Part shown: one piece after another, positions 1 to 6,357 of the stretch
How the letters are laid out: every line of letters starts with the position of its first letter
How positions within the stretch are numbered: position 1 is the first letter of the stretch
Source: JAQVEM01 sp034660395
GTDB lineage: Bacteria; Actinomycetota; Humimicrobiia; Humimicrobiales; Humimicrobiaceae
Assembly (NCBI GenBank): GCA_034660395.1
Contig: JAYEJA010000068.1
Coordinates: forward strand, 1-13,977
DNA length: 13,977 nt
Direction of reading: 5' to 3'
Translations under genes and position numbers: made by a program
The notes under the pieces: model-generated
Told to the model about the DNA's origin: nothing
Databases searched by the model: none
Seen by the model: only the letters and a program-made list of their open reading frames with translations

Positions 1-152
1 TATTTTAGAAGGCTTTTTTAGTTAAAGAATTTGTTTTATGGTATATAATTAATTTACAGTATTCATAAAAGGAAAAGATTTGCTAAAAAAATTTCTAAAT
101 ATCTAAATATTAAGGAATCAGAATTATTAATTAAAGAATAAGATTCTTAATA

Positions 153-560
153 TTATATTTTAAACCATTTATCTGCCAGCTGGCTTGCTCCCGGAATCTT
201 AAATGTTTTACCGTTACAGCCCATTATGAGTGCAACAATTCCCAGAATCCAGGCCACTCCTGCCATAAGGCTGTCAAACCAGGAAAAGAAATACCACCCT
301 ACATAGGGTATCATACCTAAAAGTGAGGAAATTATTATAATACATGCTACTTCAAAAACGCCGAGTATTAATGCCTGTAAAGCATGCCATTTGATAAATC
401 TGTTTTGTTTTTCAAGTAAATATACAATTAGTCCTCCGAGCCAGCTGCCAAGGTATGAAAGTATTATGGTGGCCTTATTGTCGCTTGTGTTCTCTTTTTT
501 AGCCTCATCATCGTAGTTTGTTTTTGCTACTGTTTTCTTTTGTTCTTCTTCTTTTACCAA
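153..560 (-). CDS. DUF4870 (Tic20-like) small membrane protein
   Basis: Predicted 135-residue integral membrane protein of the DUF4870/Tic20-like type, molecular function unknown. The N-terminus is highly charged (runs of K and E). It is followed by a segment with YLGSWLGGLIVYLLEKQNRFIKWHALQA spread over two stretches, where the 'RFIKWHALQ' signature is typical of the family, and then two hydrophobic segments (around LGVFEVACIIIISSLLGMI and MAGVAWILGIVALIMGC). The reading frame can be extended to an ATG at 611, but that ATG overlaps the -10 box of a good promoter. A perfect AAAGGAGG lies 7 bases before the TTG at 558-560, so I place the start there. It appears to be a single-gene transcript. 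Family assignment is confident; function is not known. Confidence 0.8.
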   Translation of the reverse strand: MVKEEEQKKTVAKTNYDDEAKKENTSDNKATIILSYLGSWLGGLIVYLLEKQNRFIKWHALQALILGVFEVACIIIISSLLGMIPYVGWYFFSWFDSLMAGVAWILGIVALIMGCNGKTFKIPGASQLADKWFKI

Positions 561-602
561 AATTTGCCTCCTTTTTTTTAAATCATATAGAGAGTAATTT
601 AT

Positions 603-630
603 ATTATACAAAAAAAACTGATTAAGTGAA
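603..630 (-). promoter_or_regulatory. Promoter of the DUF4870 gene
   Basis: On the minus strand TTCACT (625-630) is followed after 16 bases by a perfect TATAAT (603-608). Transcription would begin near 596, giving a leader of about 36 bases that contains the AAAGGAGG ribosome site. This arrangement decides the start codon of the downstream gene. Confidence 0.6.
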
Positions 631-679
631 TTGTAATTACTTTAAGATATGTACTAATTTATAAATTTTATATTAAAAG

Positions 680-756
680 TGGTGTCCCTGGGCAGATTCG
701 AACTGCCGACACCAGGATTAGGAATCCTGTGCTCTATCCATCTGAGCTACAGGGAC
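680..756 (-). tRNA. tRNA-Arg (anticodon CCT)
   Basis: A full 77-base cloverleaf can be folded on the minus strand. The acceptor arm is GTCCCTG/CAGGGAC, the D arm GCTC/GAGC, and the anticodon stem CAGGA/TCCTG with loop TTCCTAA gives anticodon CCT. The T arm is GGCAG/CTGCC with loop TTCGAAT, the discriminator is A and CCA is encoded. It reads AGG codons, which are very frequent in the genes of this window. It has its own promoter just upstream (774-802). Confidence 0.97.
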
Positions 757-773
757 ATTTTAAACAACCAGAA

Positions 774-802
774 ATACTACCAGAGCCGGTTATTTCTGTC
801 AA
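774..802 (-). promoter_or_regulatory. Promoter of tRNA-Arg
   Basis: On the minus strand a perfect TTGACA (797-802) is followed by a 17-base spacer and TAGTAT (774-779). The predicted start of transcription is about 10 bases before the mature tRNA 5' end. The element lies between the ddl stop codon and the tRNA, so the tRNA is independent of the ddl transcript. An 8-bp inverted repeat (769-776 with 791-798) overlaps the -10 and the spacer. Confidence 0.65.
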
Positions 803-821
803 AACCCTTGTTTTCCAGACA

Positions 822-1772
822 CTACTTTTCCAGAGACATACCTATTATTTCGTCTACCAGCTCTTCAAAAGACATGCCTGCTTCTTCTGCCGACATGGGT
901 AGGAGGCTGGTATCTGTCATACCCGGAGAAGTGTTAAGCTCCAGGACATAAGGAATTTTTTCCTTTTTATCAAATATCATGTCAACACGGGAAAGTCTGT
1001 TGCATTTAAGTGCGTTATTAACTTTTATGGCGGTCTGTTCTACTATTTTATTTTCTTCAGGTGAGAGTCTCGCCGGAACAAAATAATCTGTTTCTCCAAC
1101 CCCGGACCTTGATTCAAAATCAAAAAATTTCTTTTTGGGTACTATTTCTACCGTAGGCAGGGTCCTTGGCTTATTTTTTCCGATTATGCTGACTGCCAGT
1201 TCCACTCCGTTTATGAATTTTTCAAGTATCACTTTCTTACTGTAGCTTAAAGCATAAATTATTGCTTCGGGTAAACTTTCCTTATCGTTTACAATTCTTA
1301 TTCCAAGAGCCGAGCCCTGGGCCGACGGCTTTACCACCATGGGAAGGCCTATTTTTTCTATTATGAAGGGAAGCAGCTTTGATGAGCCGAGTTCCCTGAA
1401 TGAGCTGGTGTTTAAGAAATAAAAGGGAGGTGTCGGGATTTCCTTGCTTATAAATATTTGTTTTGAAATTATCTTATCAAAGCTTAAAACATTGGGATAG
1501 ACACCGGGTCCGGTGTAGGGGATACCCAGAACTTCAAGTATTTCCTGTATGGTGCCATCCTCTCCGTCTTTTCCGTGAAGGGCAATGTACGCAAGGTCGA
1601 TTTTTTCAGAATTAAGGTTTTCCACTATTGATTCATTAACATCCATCTTAATTACATTATGACCGAGCTTCCTTAAAGCGTTTGAGATTCTTTGTCCGCT
1701 TTTGATTGAAAATTCTCTTTCAAGAGATCTTCCCCCCATAAGTACTGCAATGTTTTTTTTCATTTTAATCAC
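822..1772 (-). CDS. ddl: D-alanine--D-alanine ligase
   Basis: Cytoplasmic ATP-grasp ligase that joins two D-alanines for the peptidoglycan stem peptide. From the GTG start it has 316 residues, normal for Ddl. Visible motifs are GGRSLERE (13-20), HGKDGEDGTIQ (66-76), PYTGPG (85-90), the ATP-binding KPSAQGSALG (148-157), EKFINGVEL (184-192), RVDMIFD (262-268) and the metal/substrate motif ELNTSPGMT (278-286). E18 and S154 match the Glu and Ser of the Glu-Ser-Tyr triad in E. coli DdlB. The omega-loop tyrosine (E. coli EAKY) aligns with serine 223 in FESRS, a departure from the usual sequence. The start may instead be the ATG at 1763 (three codons in), since neither has a strong ribosome site. 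It lies 21 bases after the aminotransferase stop and is probably cotranscribed with it. Confidence 0.93.
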   Translation of the reverse strand: MIKMKKNIAVLMGGRSLEREFSIKSGQRISNALRKLGHNVIKMDVNESIVENLNSEKIDLAYIALHGKDGEDGTIQEILEVLGIPYTGPGVYPNVLSFDKIISKQIFISKEIPTPPFYFLNTSSFRELGSSKLLPFIIEKIGLPMVVKPSAQGSALGIRIVNDKESLPEAIIYALSYSKKVILEKFINGVELAVSIIGKNKPRTLPTVEIVPKKKFFDFESRSGVGETDYFVPARLSPEENKIVEQTAIKVNNALKCNRLSRVDMIFDKKEKIPYVLELNTSPGMTDTSLLPMSAEEAGMSFEELVDEIIGMSLEK

Positions 1773-1793
1773 ACTCGTATATAAATAATGTTA

Positions 1794-3044
1794 TTATTTA
1801 AAACTCTTATATAATTTGATTTTTTCTTTTACCAGTCCGGCCAGAATCTTAATTCCTTTTTCTATTCTTCCGGTTTCTTCCGTGCAGTAGGCAAGTCTTG
1901 CCTCGTTTATTCCTCTGCCGTTTGCATAGAAGCCGCTGCCCGGGACAAAAGCCACCTTATTTCTCACTGCATCTGCCAGCAGTTCTTTGGTATTTAAATA
2001 TTTAGGGAATTTTAACCATATAAAAAATCCGCCTTCCGGCCTTGACCAGCTGCAGCCCTTAGGGAAATTACTCTCCAGGGTTTTTAACATGGTATTTCTC
2101 CTGGTGGAATATATGCTCTTGAATTTATCTATATTCTCCTGCCATACCGGGTCCGAGAAATATTCATATGCGATTCTCTGTGAAAAGGTACTGACGCACA
2201 GTATGGTAGATTGTACCCCGAGCACTATTTTTTCAAGGATGGGATGCGGGGCTACAACCCAGCCGATTCTAAAACCGGGAGCAAGGAGCTTGGAAAGGGT
2301 GCTCAGGTAAATTACATTATGTTTATCTCCCTTTATGTCAAGCTCTTTTATGGTAGGAATTGGTTTGCCTTCAAACCTTAACATACCGTAGGGATTGTCT
2401 TCAAGTATTACGGTATTGTATTTTTTAGCAAGCTCAAGGATTTCTTTTCTGCGTTTAAGACTCAGGGTTACTCCCGAGGGATTTGAAAAGTTCGGGACCA
2501 GGTATATGAACTTGGTCTGGATACCCTTTTTTGAAAGCTCATCTAATTTTTTCTCAAGGATTGAAGTCTTCATGCCGTTGCTGTCAATTTCAATTCCTTC
2601 AATTTTTGCCTCGTAAGATTTGAAGGAATTTAAGGCGCCGGTATATGAAGGCGCCTCTGTAATAACAACATCACCCGGGTTTATAAATACCTTGGATAAA
2701 AGGTCAAGCGCCTGCTGTCCTCCGGTAGTGATGGCTATATCTTCTTCTACTTCGTCTATACCCTCAAGTTTCATCACTTCTGTTAATTTGGTTTTAAGGG
2801 GATAAAAACCGTCCGAGCCGCTGTACTGAAGGCTCATATCGCTGTCTGTCTTTATAATTCTTTTGACATATCTTTCCAGTCTCTGGAAGTTCAGGGCCCT
2901 TACTTCAGGCAGTCCTCCTGAAAATGAGATGATATCCGGCCTGGCGGAAAGTGCAAGCAAATCTCTTATCTCAGAAGAAAACATGTATTCTGTTCTGTTA
3001 GAATACAGGTGATTCCAGTAGTCAAATGTGACCTTTTTACTCAT
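1794..3044 (-). CDS. PLP-dependent aminotransferase, LysN/MocR-type
   Basis: Fold-type I pyridoxal-phosphate aminotransferase of 416 residues, resembling the catalytic domain of MocR/2-aminoadipate transaminase (LysN-like) proteins but without the GntR DNA-binding domain. Visible are FSGGLPE (41-47), TTGGQQALDL (106-115), APSYTG (131-136), PNFSNPSG (184-191), the cofactor-binding EDNPYG (215-220), the Schiff-base lysine K252 in STLSKLLAPGFRIGW, PEGGFFIW (336-343) and the carboxylate-binding arginine R383 in EARLAYC. The substrate cannot be fixed from sequence; related enzymes act on aminoadipate, branched-chain or aromatic amino acids. It is the first gene of a likely two-gene unit with ddl. 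No clear ribosome site precedes the ATG. Confidence 0.88.
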   Translation of the reverse strand: MSKKVTFDYWNHLYSNRTEYMFSSEIRDLLALSARPDIISFSGGLPEVRALNFQRLERYVKRIIKTDSDMSLQYSGSDGFYPLKTKLTEVMKLEGIDEVEEDIAITTGGQQALDLLSKVFINPGDVVITEAPSYTGALNSFKSYEAKIEGIEIDSNGMKTSILEKKLDELSKKGIQTKFIYLVPNFSNPSGVTLSLKRRKEILELAKKYNTVILEDNPYGMLRFEGKPIPTIKELDIKGDKHNVIYLSTLSKLLAPGFRIGWVVAPHPILEKIVLGVQSTILCVSTFSQRIAYEYFSDPVWQENIDKFKSIYSTRRNTMLKTLESNFPKGCSWSRPEGGFFIWLKFPKYLNTKELLADAVRNKVAFVPGSGFYANGRGINEARLAYCTEETGRIEKGIKILAGLVKEKIKLYKSFK

Positions 3045-3093
3045 AAAATCAGCTCTAAAACGGGTTTCTAATAATATATGGTTGTAAATAAGT

Positions 3094-3122
3094 AATATAT
3101 ATTAAAAACTTTAAAAGTTCAA
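3094..3122 (-). promoter_or_regulatory. Candidate promoter for aminotransferase-ddl
   Basis: On the minus strand TTGAAC (3117-3122), a 17-base spacer and TATATT (3094-3099). The leader to the ATG would be about 45 bases. The region is AT-rich, so chance matches are possible. Confidence 0.45.
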
Positions 3123-3136
3123 AAAAGCTCTGTAAG

Positions 3137-3164
3137 TTCACACAATCCTTTATAGTGCTATAAT
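3137..3164 (+). promoter_or_regulatory. Candidate promoter for the GNAT gene
   Basis: TTCACA (3137-3142), a 16-base spacer and a perfect TATAAT (3159-3164). Transcription would begin near 3171, about 40 bases before the ATG. It faces away from the minus-strand promoter at 3094-3122, so the two form a divergent pair. Confidence 0.55.
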
Positions 3165-3211
3165 CATTAGTATATAAAATTTAGAAGATTTTTTATATTA
3201 TTTTATAGTTT

Positions 3212-3913
3212 ATGGAATTAAATATAAAAGTTAAAGATATTTCGGCGGGGCAGCTTGAAAAAATAGGTTTTAAATGCCTGGATTATAATTACTGGTTTGG
3301 CTACAGAGGGCTAAGTTTTATGGATGAATTACCCAGGGCCAGGAGTTTCGGGGATATTAAATGTTTTATTAAAGGCAGGTTATTCCAGAAAAAAAGCAGC
3401 GGGAACGGAAGGAAAAAATTCCTGGAATTTAAAGTGTCCGGAGGTAAACTGAAGGGCGCATTCACCGGCAGGAGATGTATAGGGGTTATAATGGCAGGTG
3501 ATTATTACCTGTTCCCCAGACTTAAAAGTTTTAGTGTCTATCCCCCTGATTTTAAAAGTGCTTTTCTGGCATGTATTTATGTAATTCCCGAGTACAGGGA
3601 TATGGGTATCGATAAAAGGCTTCTTATTGAAATAGAGAAAGAGCTTATAAGAGAAAAAGTAAAGTCCATAGAAGCGATTGGTAAAAGGATAGACGATGAT
3701 CTGGATGAGGAAGAATATGAAAATATACCGCTTGTCCCTTTTAAATCCCTTATAAATAATGGATTCTACTTAAAGAAAAATGACCCCCTGTACCCGCTTC
3801 TAAGACTGGATCTAAAAAATATAGCATTTGATTTCGCAGAAAGCAGGACAATTCTTGGTAAGATAGCTCTGAAAGAAGAAGTAAAAAGTCCTATAATTAT
3901 GAAGGATAAGTAA
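3212..3913 (+). CDS. GNAT-family N-acetyltransferase
   Basis: Predicted 233-residue soluble acyltransferase of the GNAT superfamily. The C-terminal half carries the acetyl-CoA binding motif A: a beta strand (FLACIYV, 118-124), then PEYRDMGIDKRLL (126-138) leading into a long helix (IEIEKELIREKVKSIEA). The usual R-x-x-G-x-G/A loop reads R-D-M-G-I-D, so its last position is unusual. A motif-B-like 'LINNGFYLKKND' segment (180-191) follows. The N-terminal 90 residues are basic and not recognised. The acceptor substrate is unknown. The gene stands alone between the divergent promoter and the T-box leader. I see no Shine-Dalgarno before the ATG at 3212. Confidence 0.65.
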   Translation: MELNIKVKDISAGQLEKIGFKCLDYNYWFGYRGLSFMDELPRARSFGDIKCFIKGRLFQKKSSGNGRKKFLEFKVSGGKLKGAFTGRRCIGVIMAGDYYLFPRLKSFSVYPPDFKSAFLACIYVIPEYRDMGIDKRLLIEIEKELIREKVKSIEAIGKRIDDDLDEEEYENIPLVPFKSLINNGFYLKKNDPLYPLLRLDLKNIAFDFAESRTILGKIALKEEVKSPIIMKDK

Positions 3914-4011
3914 GCAGTCTTTCGTTATCAGGTCTTTTATTATTGCTTCTTTTTAACTCATAATCTTTAGTTTTTTTTTGGGGAAATTAAGCAGTGGGTC
4001 ACTTCGGAAAA

Positions 4012-4040
4012 TAGACAAAAATACGGAATTATGCTACTAT
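4012..4040 (+). promoter_or_regulatory. Promoter of the T-box/trpB2 transcript
   Basis: TAGACA (4012-4017), a 17-base spacer and TACTAT (4035-4040). The predicted start near 4047 lies about 40 bases before Stem I of the T-box leader. This fits the expected layout of a T-box controlled gene. Confidence 0.5.
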
Positions 4041-4086
4041 TCTTTAGCTATAAGAGTAAATGTTCGTTTTGAAAATTAAATATTTA

Positions 4087-4371
4087 TAAAACCTGTGAGC
4101 AGGAATAGTAAGCACAGAGGGCAGCATACAGAGAGCCGCAGGGGCTGAGATTGCGGCTGCAGAGCCGGTGTCTGAATGGGCCTGCGAGGTTTCTGGCTGA
4201 AACCTTTATCGGAAAGTAAGCCGGAACGGTTTCCTCCGTTATCAGAGGATAGGATATCTACAGGTATCTTAAGTAATTTAAGTGCACATTATTTAATGTG
4301 AAGCAGAGTGGCACCGCGGGAATTCAACCTCTCGTCTCTACAGAGTCATGTAGCGATGAAGAGGTTTTTTT
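4087..4371 (+). ncRNA. T-box leader, tryptophan-specific
   Basis: The leader RNA senses uncharged tRNA-Trp and controls readthrough into the downstream TrpB-like gene. Stem I is closed by AAACCT (4088-4093)/AGGTTT (4187-4192) and, above a kink-turn-like GTGA/GAG region, by GCAGG (4099-4103)/CCTGC (4181-4185). The specifier loop has the AGTA (4107-4110) and GAA (4174-4176) sides and the specifier codon TGG at 4177-4179. The apical helix is GCCGCA (4135-4140)/TGCGGC (4152-4157), preceded by the AGAGA bulge. Stem II GGCT/AGCC (4195-4198/4219-4222) has its own GAA/AGTA S-turn. Stem III is CACATT/AATGTG (4285-4300). The T-box proper is 4305-4320. Its bulge UGGC (4309-4312) would pair with a GCCA tRNA end, that is discriminator G73, as expected for bacterial tRNA-Trp. 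Confidence 0.95.
4326..4371 (+). terminator. Intrinsic terminator of the T-box leader
   Basis: AACCTCT (4326-4332) pairs with AGAGGTT (4360-4366), extended inward by CTACA (4338-4342)/TGTAG (4349-4353) with internal mismatches, and is followed by a run of T to 4371. Its 5' strand overlaps the CTCT at 4336-4339 that pairs with AGAG (4305-4308) in the competing antiterminator. The two structures are therefore mutually exclusive. Confidence 0.9.
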
Positions 4372-4440
4372 ATTTTTTGGTTTATTAAAATAATTTAAAT
4401 AAGAAACTAAGAGATTAAGCTTAAAAGAAAGGAGAATAAA

Positions 4441-5802
4441 ATGGAAAAAAGGACTAAATTCATACTGGATGAGAAAGAGTTACCAGAACAGTGGTACAAT
4501 ATCCAGGCGGATTTACCGAAGCCGCTCCCTCCTCCCCTTCACCCGATTACAGGAAAGCCGTTAGTTCCAGAAGACATGGCTCCATTATTTCCGATGGAAT
4601 TGATAAAACAGGAGGCAAGTAAGGAACGGTGGATTGATATTCCAGATGAGGTAAGGGAGATTTATAAAATATGGAGGCCTACTGTATTATACAGGGCATA
4701 CAGATTGGAAAAAGCTCTGGACACCCCGGCAAAGATTTTCTATAAATATGAAGGGTCCAGCCCTCCGGGAAGCCACAAGCCGAATACCGCCGTAGCACAG
4801 GCATATTATAATAGGGAAGAGGGCATAAAGAAAATAGCTACTGAAACCGGAGCCGGACAATGGGGAAGCGCTCTTTCTTTTGCAGGCGCATGTTTTGGTA
4901 TTAAGATAAAAGTTTATATGGTAGCAATAAGTTACAAGCAGAAACCCTACCGCAGAATAATGATGGAAACCTGGGGCGGTAAGTGCGTGCCGAGCCCAAG
5001 CAAGGATACCAAAGTAGGAAGAGACATGCTGGCAAAAGACCCCGAGTGCACGGGAAGCCTGGGGCTGGCTATAAGCGAAGCGGTAGAAGATGCCGTTACT
5101 CATGATGATACACATTATTCACTCGGAAGTGTATTGAACCATGTACTTCTTCACCAGACAATAAACGGCCTGGAGACAAAGAAGCTGGTAGAAAAAGCAG
5201 ATGCATATCCGGATATTATTGTCGGATGTGTTGGCGGGGGTTCAAATTTTGCAGGTCTTTTCCTGCCTTTTGTAAGGGATAAAATTGAAGGTAAAAAACC
5301 TGATTTAAGGGTTATAAATGTAGAGCCGACAGCGGCACCTACAATGACAAAGGGCCCCTATACTTATGACTACGGGGATACGGCAAAACTTGTGCCGGTC
5401 ATTAAGATGTATACACTGGGTCACGATTTTATGCCTGCGCCCATTCATGCAGGCGGACTTCGTTACCACGGCATGGCGCCAATTATCTGTCATCTTGCCG
5501 ACCTCGGTCTTGTCGAGGCCGTAGCCGTACCGCAGATTCCGACATTTGAAGCAGGGATAACTTTTGCCCGTACCGAAGGAATCATAAGTGCTCCGGAGAC
5601 AAATCACTGCATAAAGGTTGCAATTGATGAAGCTTTAAAATGCCGTGAATCAGGAGAGGAAAAAACTATCCTTATAGCTCACAGCGGGCACGGACATGTG
5701 GATATGGCTGCCTATGACGCATATCTGTCGGGTAAACTGGTTGACTACAAGTATCCCGATAATAAGATAAAGGAAGCATTAAGCAAATTACCCAAATTCT
5801 AA
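4441..5802 (+). CDS. trpB2: TrpB2-type tryptophan synthase beta-like enzyme
   Basis: PLP-dependent fold-type II enzyme of 453 residues that makes L-tryptophan from indole and L-serine (O-phosphoserine in some archaeal relatives). The length and the long N-terminal extension (PKPLPPPLHPITGKP, 26-40) mark the TrpEb_2/'TrpB-like' class rather than the roughly 400-residue TrpB1. Motifs are the Schiff-base lysine K113 in GSHKPNTA, the catalytic-glutamate segment ETGAGQWGSA (from 135) and the phosphate-binding GGGSN (265-269). An AAAGGAGA ribosome site precedes the ATG. No trpA, trpC or trpD is adjacent, so an indole-scavenging or channel-independent role is inferred. Its control by a UGG-specifier T-box supports a role in tryptophan supply. 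A hairpin terminator follows, so it is a single-gene transcript. Confidence 0.94.
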   Translation: MEKRTKFILDEKELPEQWYNIQADLPKPLPPPLHPITGKPLVPEDMAPLFPMELIKQEASKERWIDIPDEVREIYKIWRPTVLYRAYRLEKALDTPAKIFYKYEGSSPPGSHKPNTAVAQAYYNREEGIKKIATETGAGQWGSALSFAGACFGIKIKVYMVAISYKQKPYRRIMMETWGGKCVPSPSKDTKVGRDMLAKDPECTGSLGLAISEAVEDAVTHDDTHYSLGSVLNHVLLHQTINGLETKKLVEKADAYPDIIVGCVGGGSNFAGLFLPFVRDKIEGKKPDLRVINVEPTAAPTMTKGPYTYDYGDTAKLVPVIKMYTLGHDFMPAPIHAGGLRYHGMAPIICHLADLGLVEAVAVPQIPTFEAGITFARTEGIISAPETNHCIKVAIDEALKCRESGEEKTILIAHSGHGHVDMAAYDAYLSGKLVDYKYPDNKIKEALSKLPKF

Positions 5803-5842
5803 TTTACTTAATAAGGTATACTGTACATTTAGTAAGAATATG

Positions 5843-5880
5843 CGGGGGATCCTTAAACAGGGTCCTCCGTTATATTAAAT
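5843..5880 (+). terminator. Terminator after trpB2
   Basis: Ten-base-pair helix CGGGGGATCC (5843-5852)/GGGTCCTCCG (5860-5869) with G-T wobbles and a 7-base loop. It is followed by an interrupted T-rich tract (TTATATTAAATTTT). The helix is strong for this AT-rich DNA; the imperfect T-tract makes the call moderate. Confidence 0.6.
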
Positions 5881-6357
5881 TTTAAGAGGGACTTTCTTTT
5901 TAGGAATACCTTGAAATTATTTCTTTATTGTTGCCGAAATTAAGATTGGTAAAATGCCAAAAAATAATACGATAAATTTCTACTTGATTTTTTTTAATTT
6001 AATCTATATATTATATAGGAAAATTTCATTTTGATTTAATAATGACATAAAATTGAGGTTTCTCCAAAAAATCATGTCTTGAGTTTCTAAAATTTTAGTA
6101 TGTATGTAAGCTTGTATGTGTTTAATAAAGCAGTTTTCCAGCTGGAATAAATAGCATAAAAAATCCTTTTAAAATATATTTATCAGCTCGAGAATATTGA
6201 TAGTTACGGGTCAAAAGACTTTAAACCAGCGTTTCGGAGGATATTCTATCATCTTTATTCAATTAAAAAGTTAAGCAAACTTAAAAAAGTTAAAAGATAT
6301 AATAAAGCAGAGATTTACATATAGGAGGACCTGCTTACGAAAGGAGTATTTATTAAT
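5881..6357 (+). other. AT-rich non-coding stretch upstream of rho
   Basis: No convincing gene is seen on either strand. It contains a candidate promoter TTGATT-17-TATATT (5984-6012) and a hairpin with outer arms GACAT/ATGTC (6044-6048/6074-6078) and an inner arm TTGAG/CTC(C)AA around a GTTT loop. A perfect TATAAT at 6298-6303 lacks a good -35. There are two Shine-Dalgarno-like sites: AGGAGG at 6323-6328 with no start codon behind it, and AAGGAG at 6341-6346, 11 bases before the rho ATG. If transcription starts near 6020, rho has a leader of over 300 bases. Autoregulation through such a leader is known for rho in other bacteria, but here it is only inferred. Confidence 0.5.
5984..6012 (+). promoter_or_regulatory. 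Candidate rho promoter
   Basis: TTGATT (5984-5989), a 17-base spacer and TATATT (6007-6012). It lies in very AT-rich DNA, so the match may be chance. If real, the rho leader is about 340 bases long. Confidence 0.35.

Noticed and set aside
1..152. Possible gene tail on the plus strand (a lysine-rich frame ending near 140)
   Set aside because: Only about 28 codons are open, with no usual start, and the DNA is extremely AT-rich. I see no supported feature in 1-152.
679..951. Plus-strand open frame starting MVSLGRFELPTPG
   Set aside because: It is the familiar false translation across the antisense side of a tRNA (680-756), continuing antisense into ddl.
3914..3960. Possible terminator after the GNAT gene (AAGCA...TGCTT with T-rich DNA)
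   Set aside because: The stem has only 5 bp and a very long loop, so it is not convincing.
4687..5115. 142-codon minus-strand frame inside trpB2
   Set aside because: It lies antisense to a well-conserved gene, has cysteine-rich random composition and no ribosome site. It is a shadow frame.
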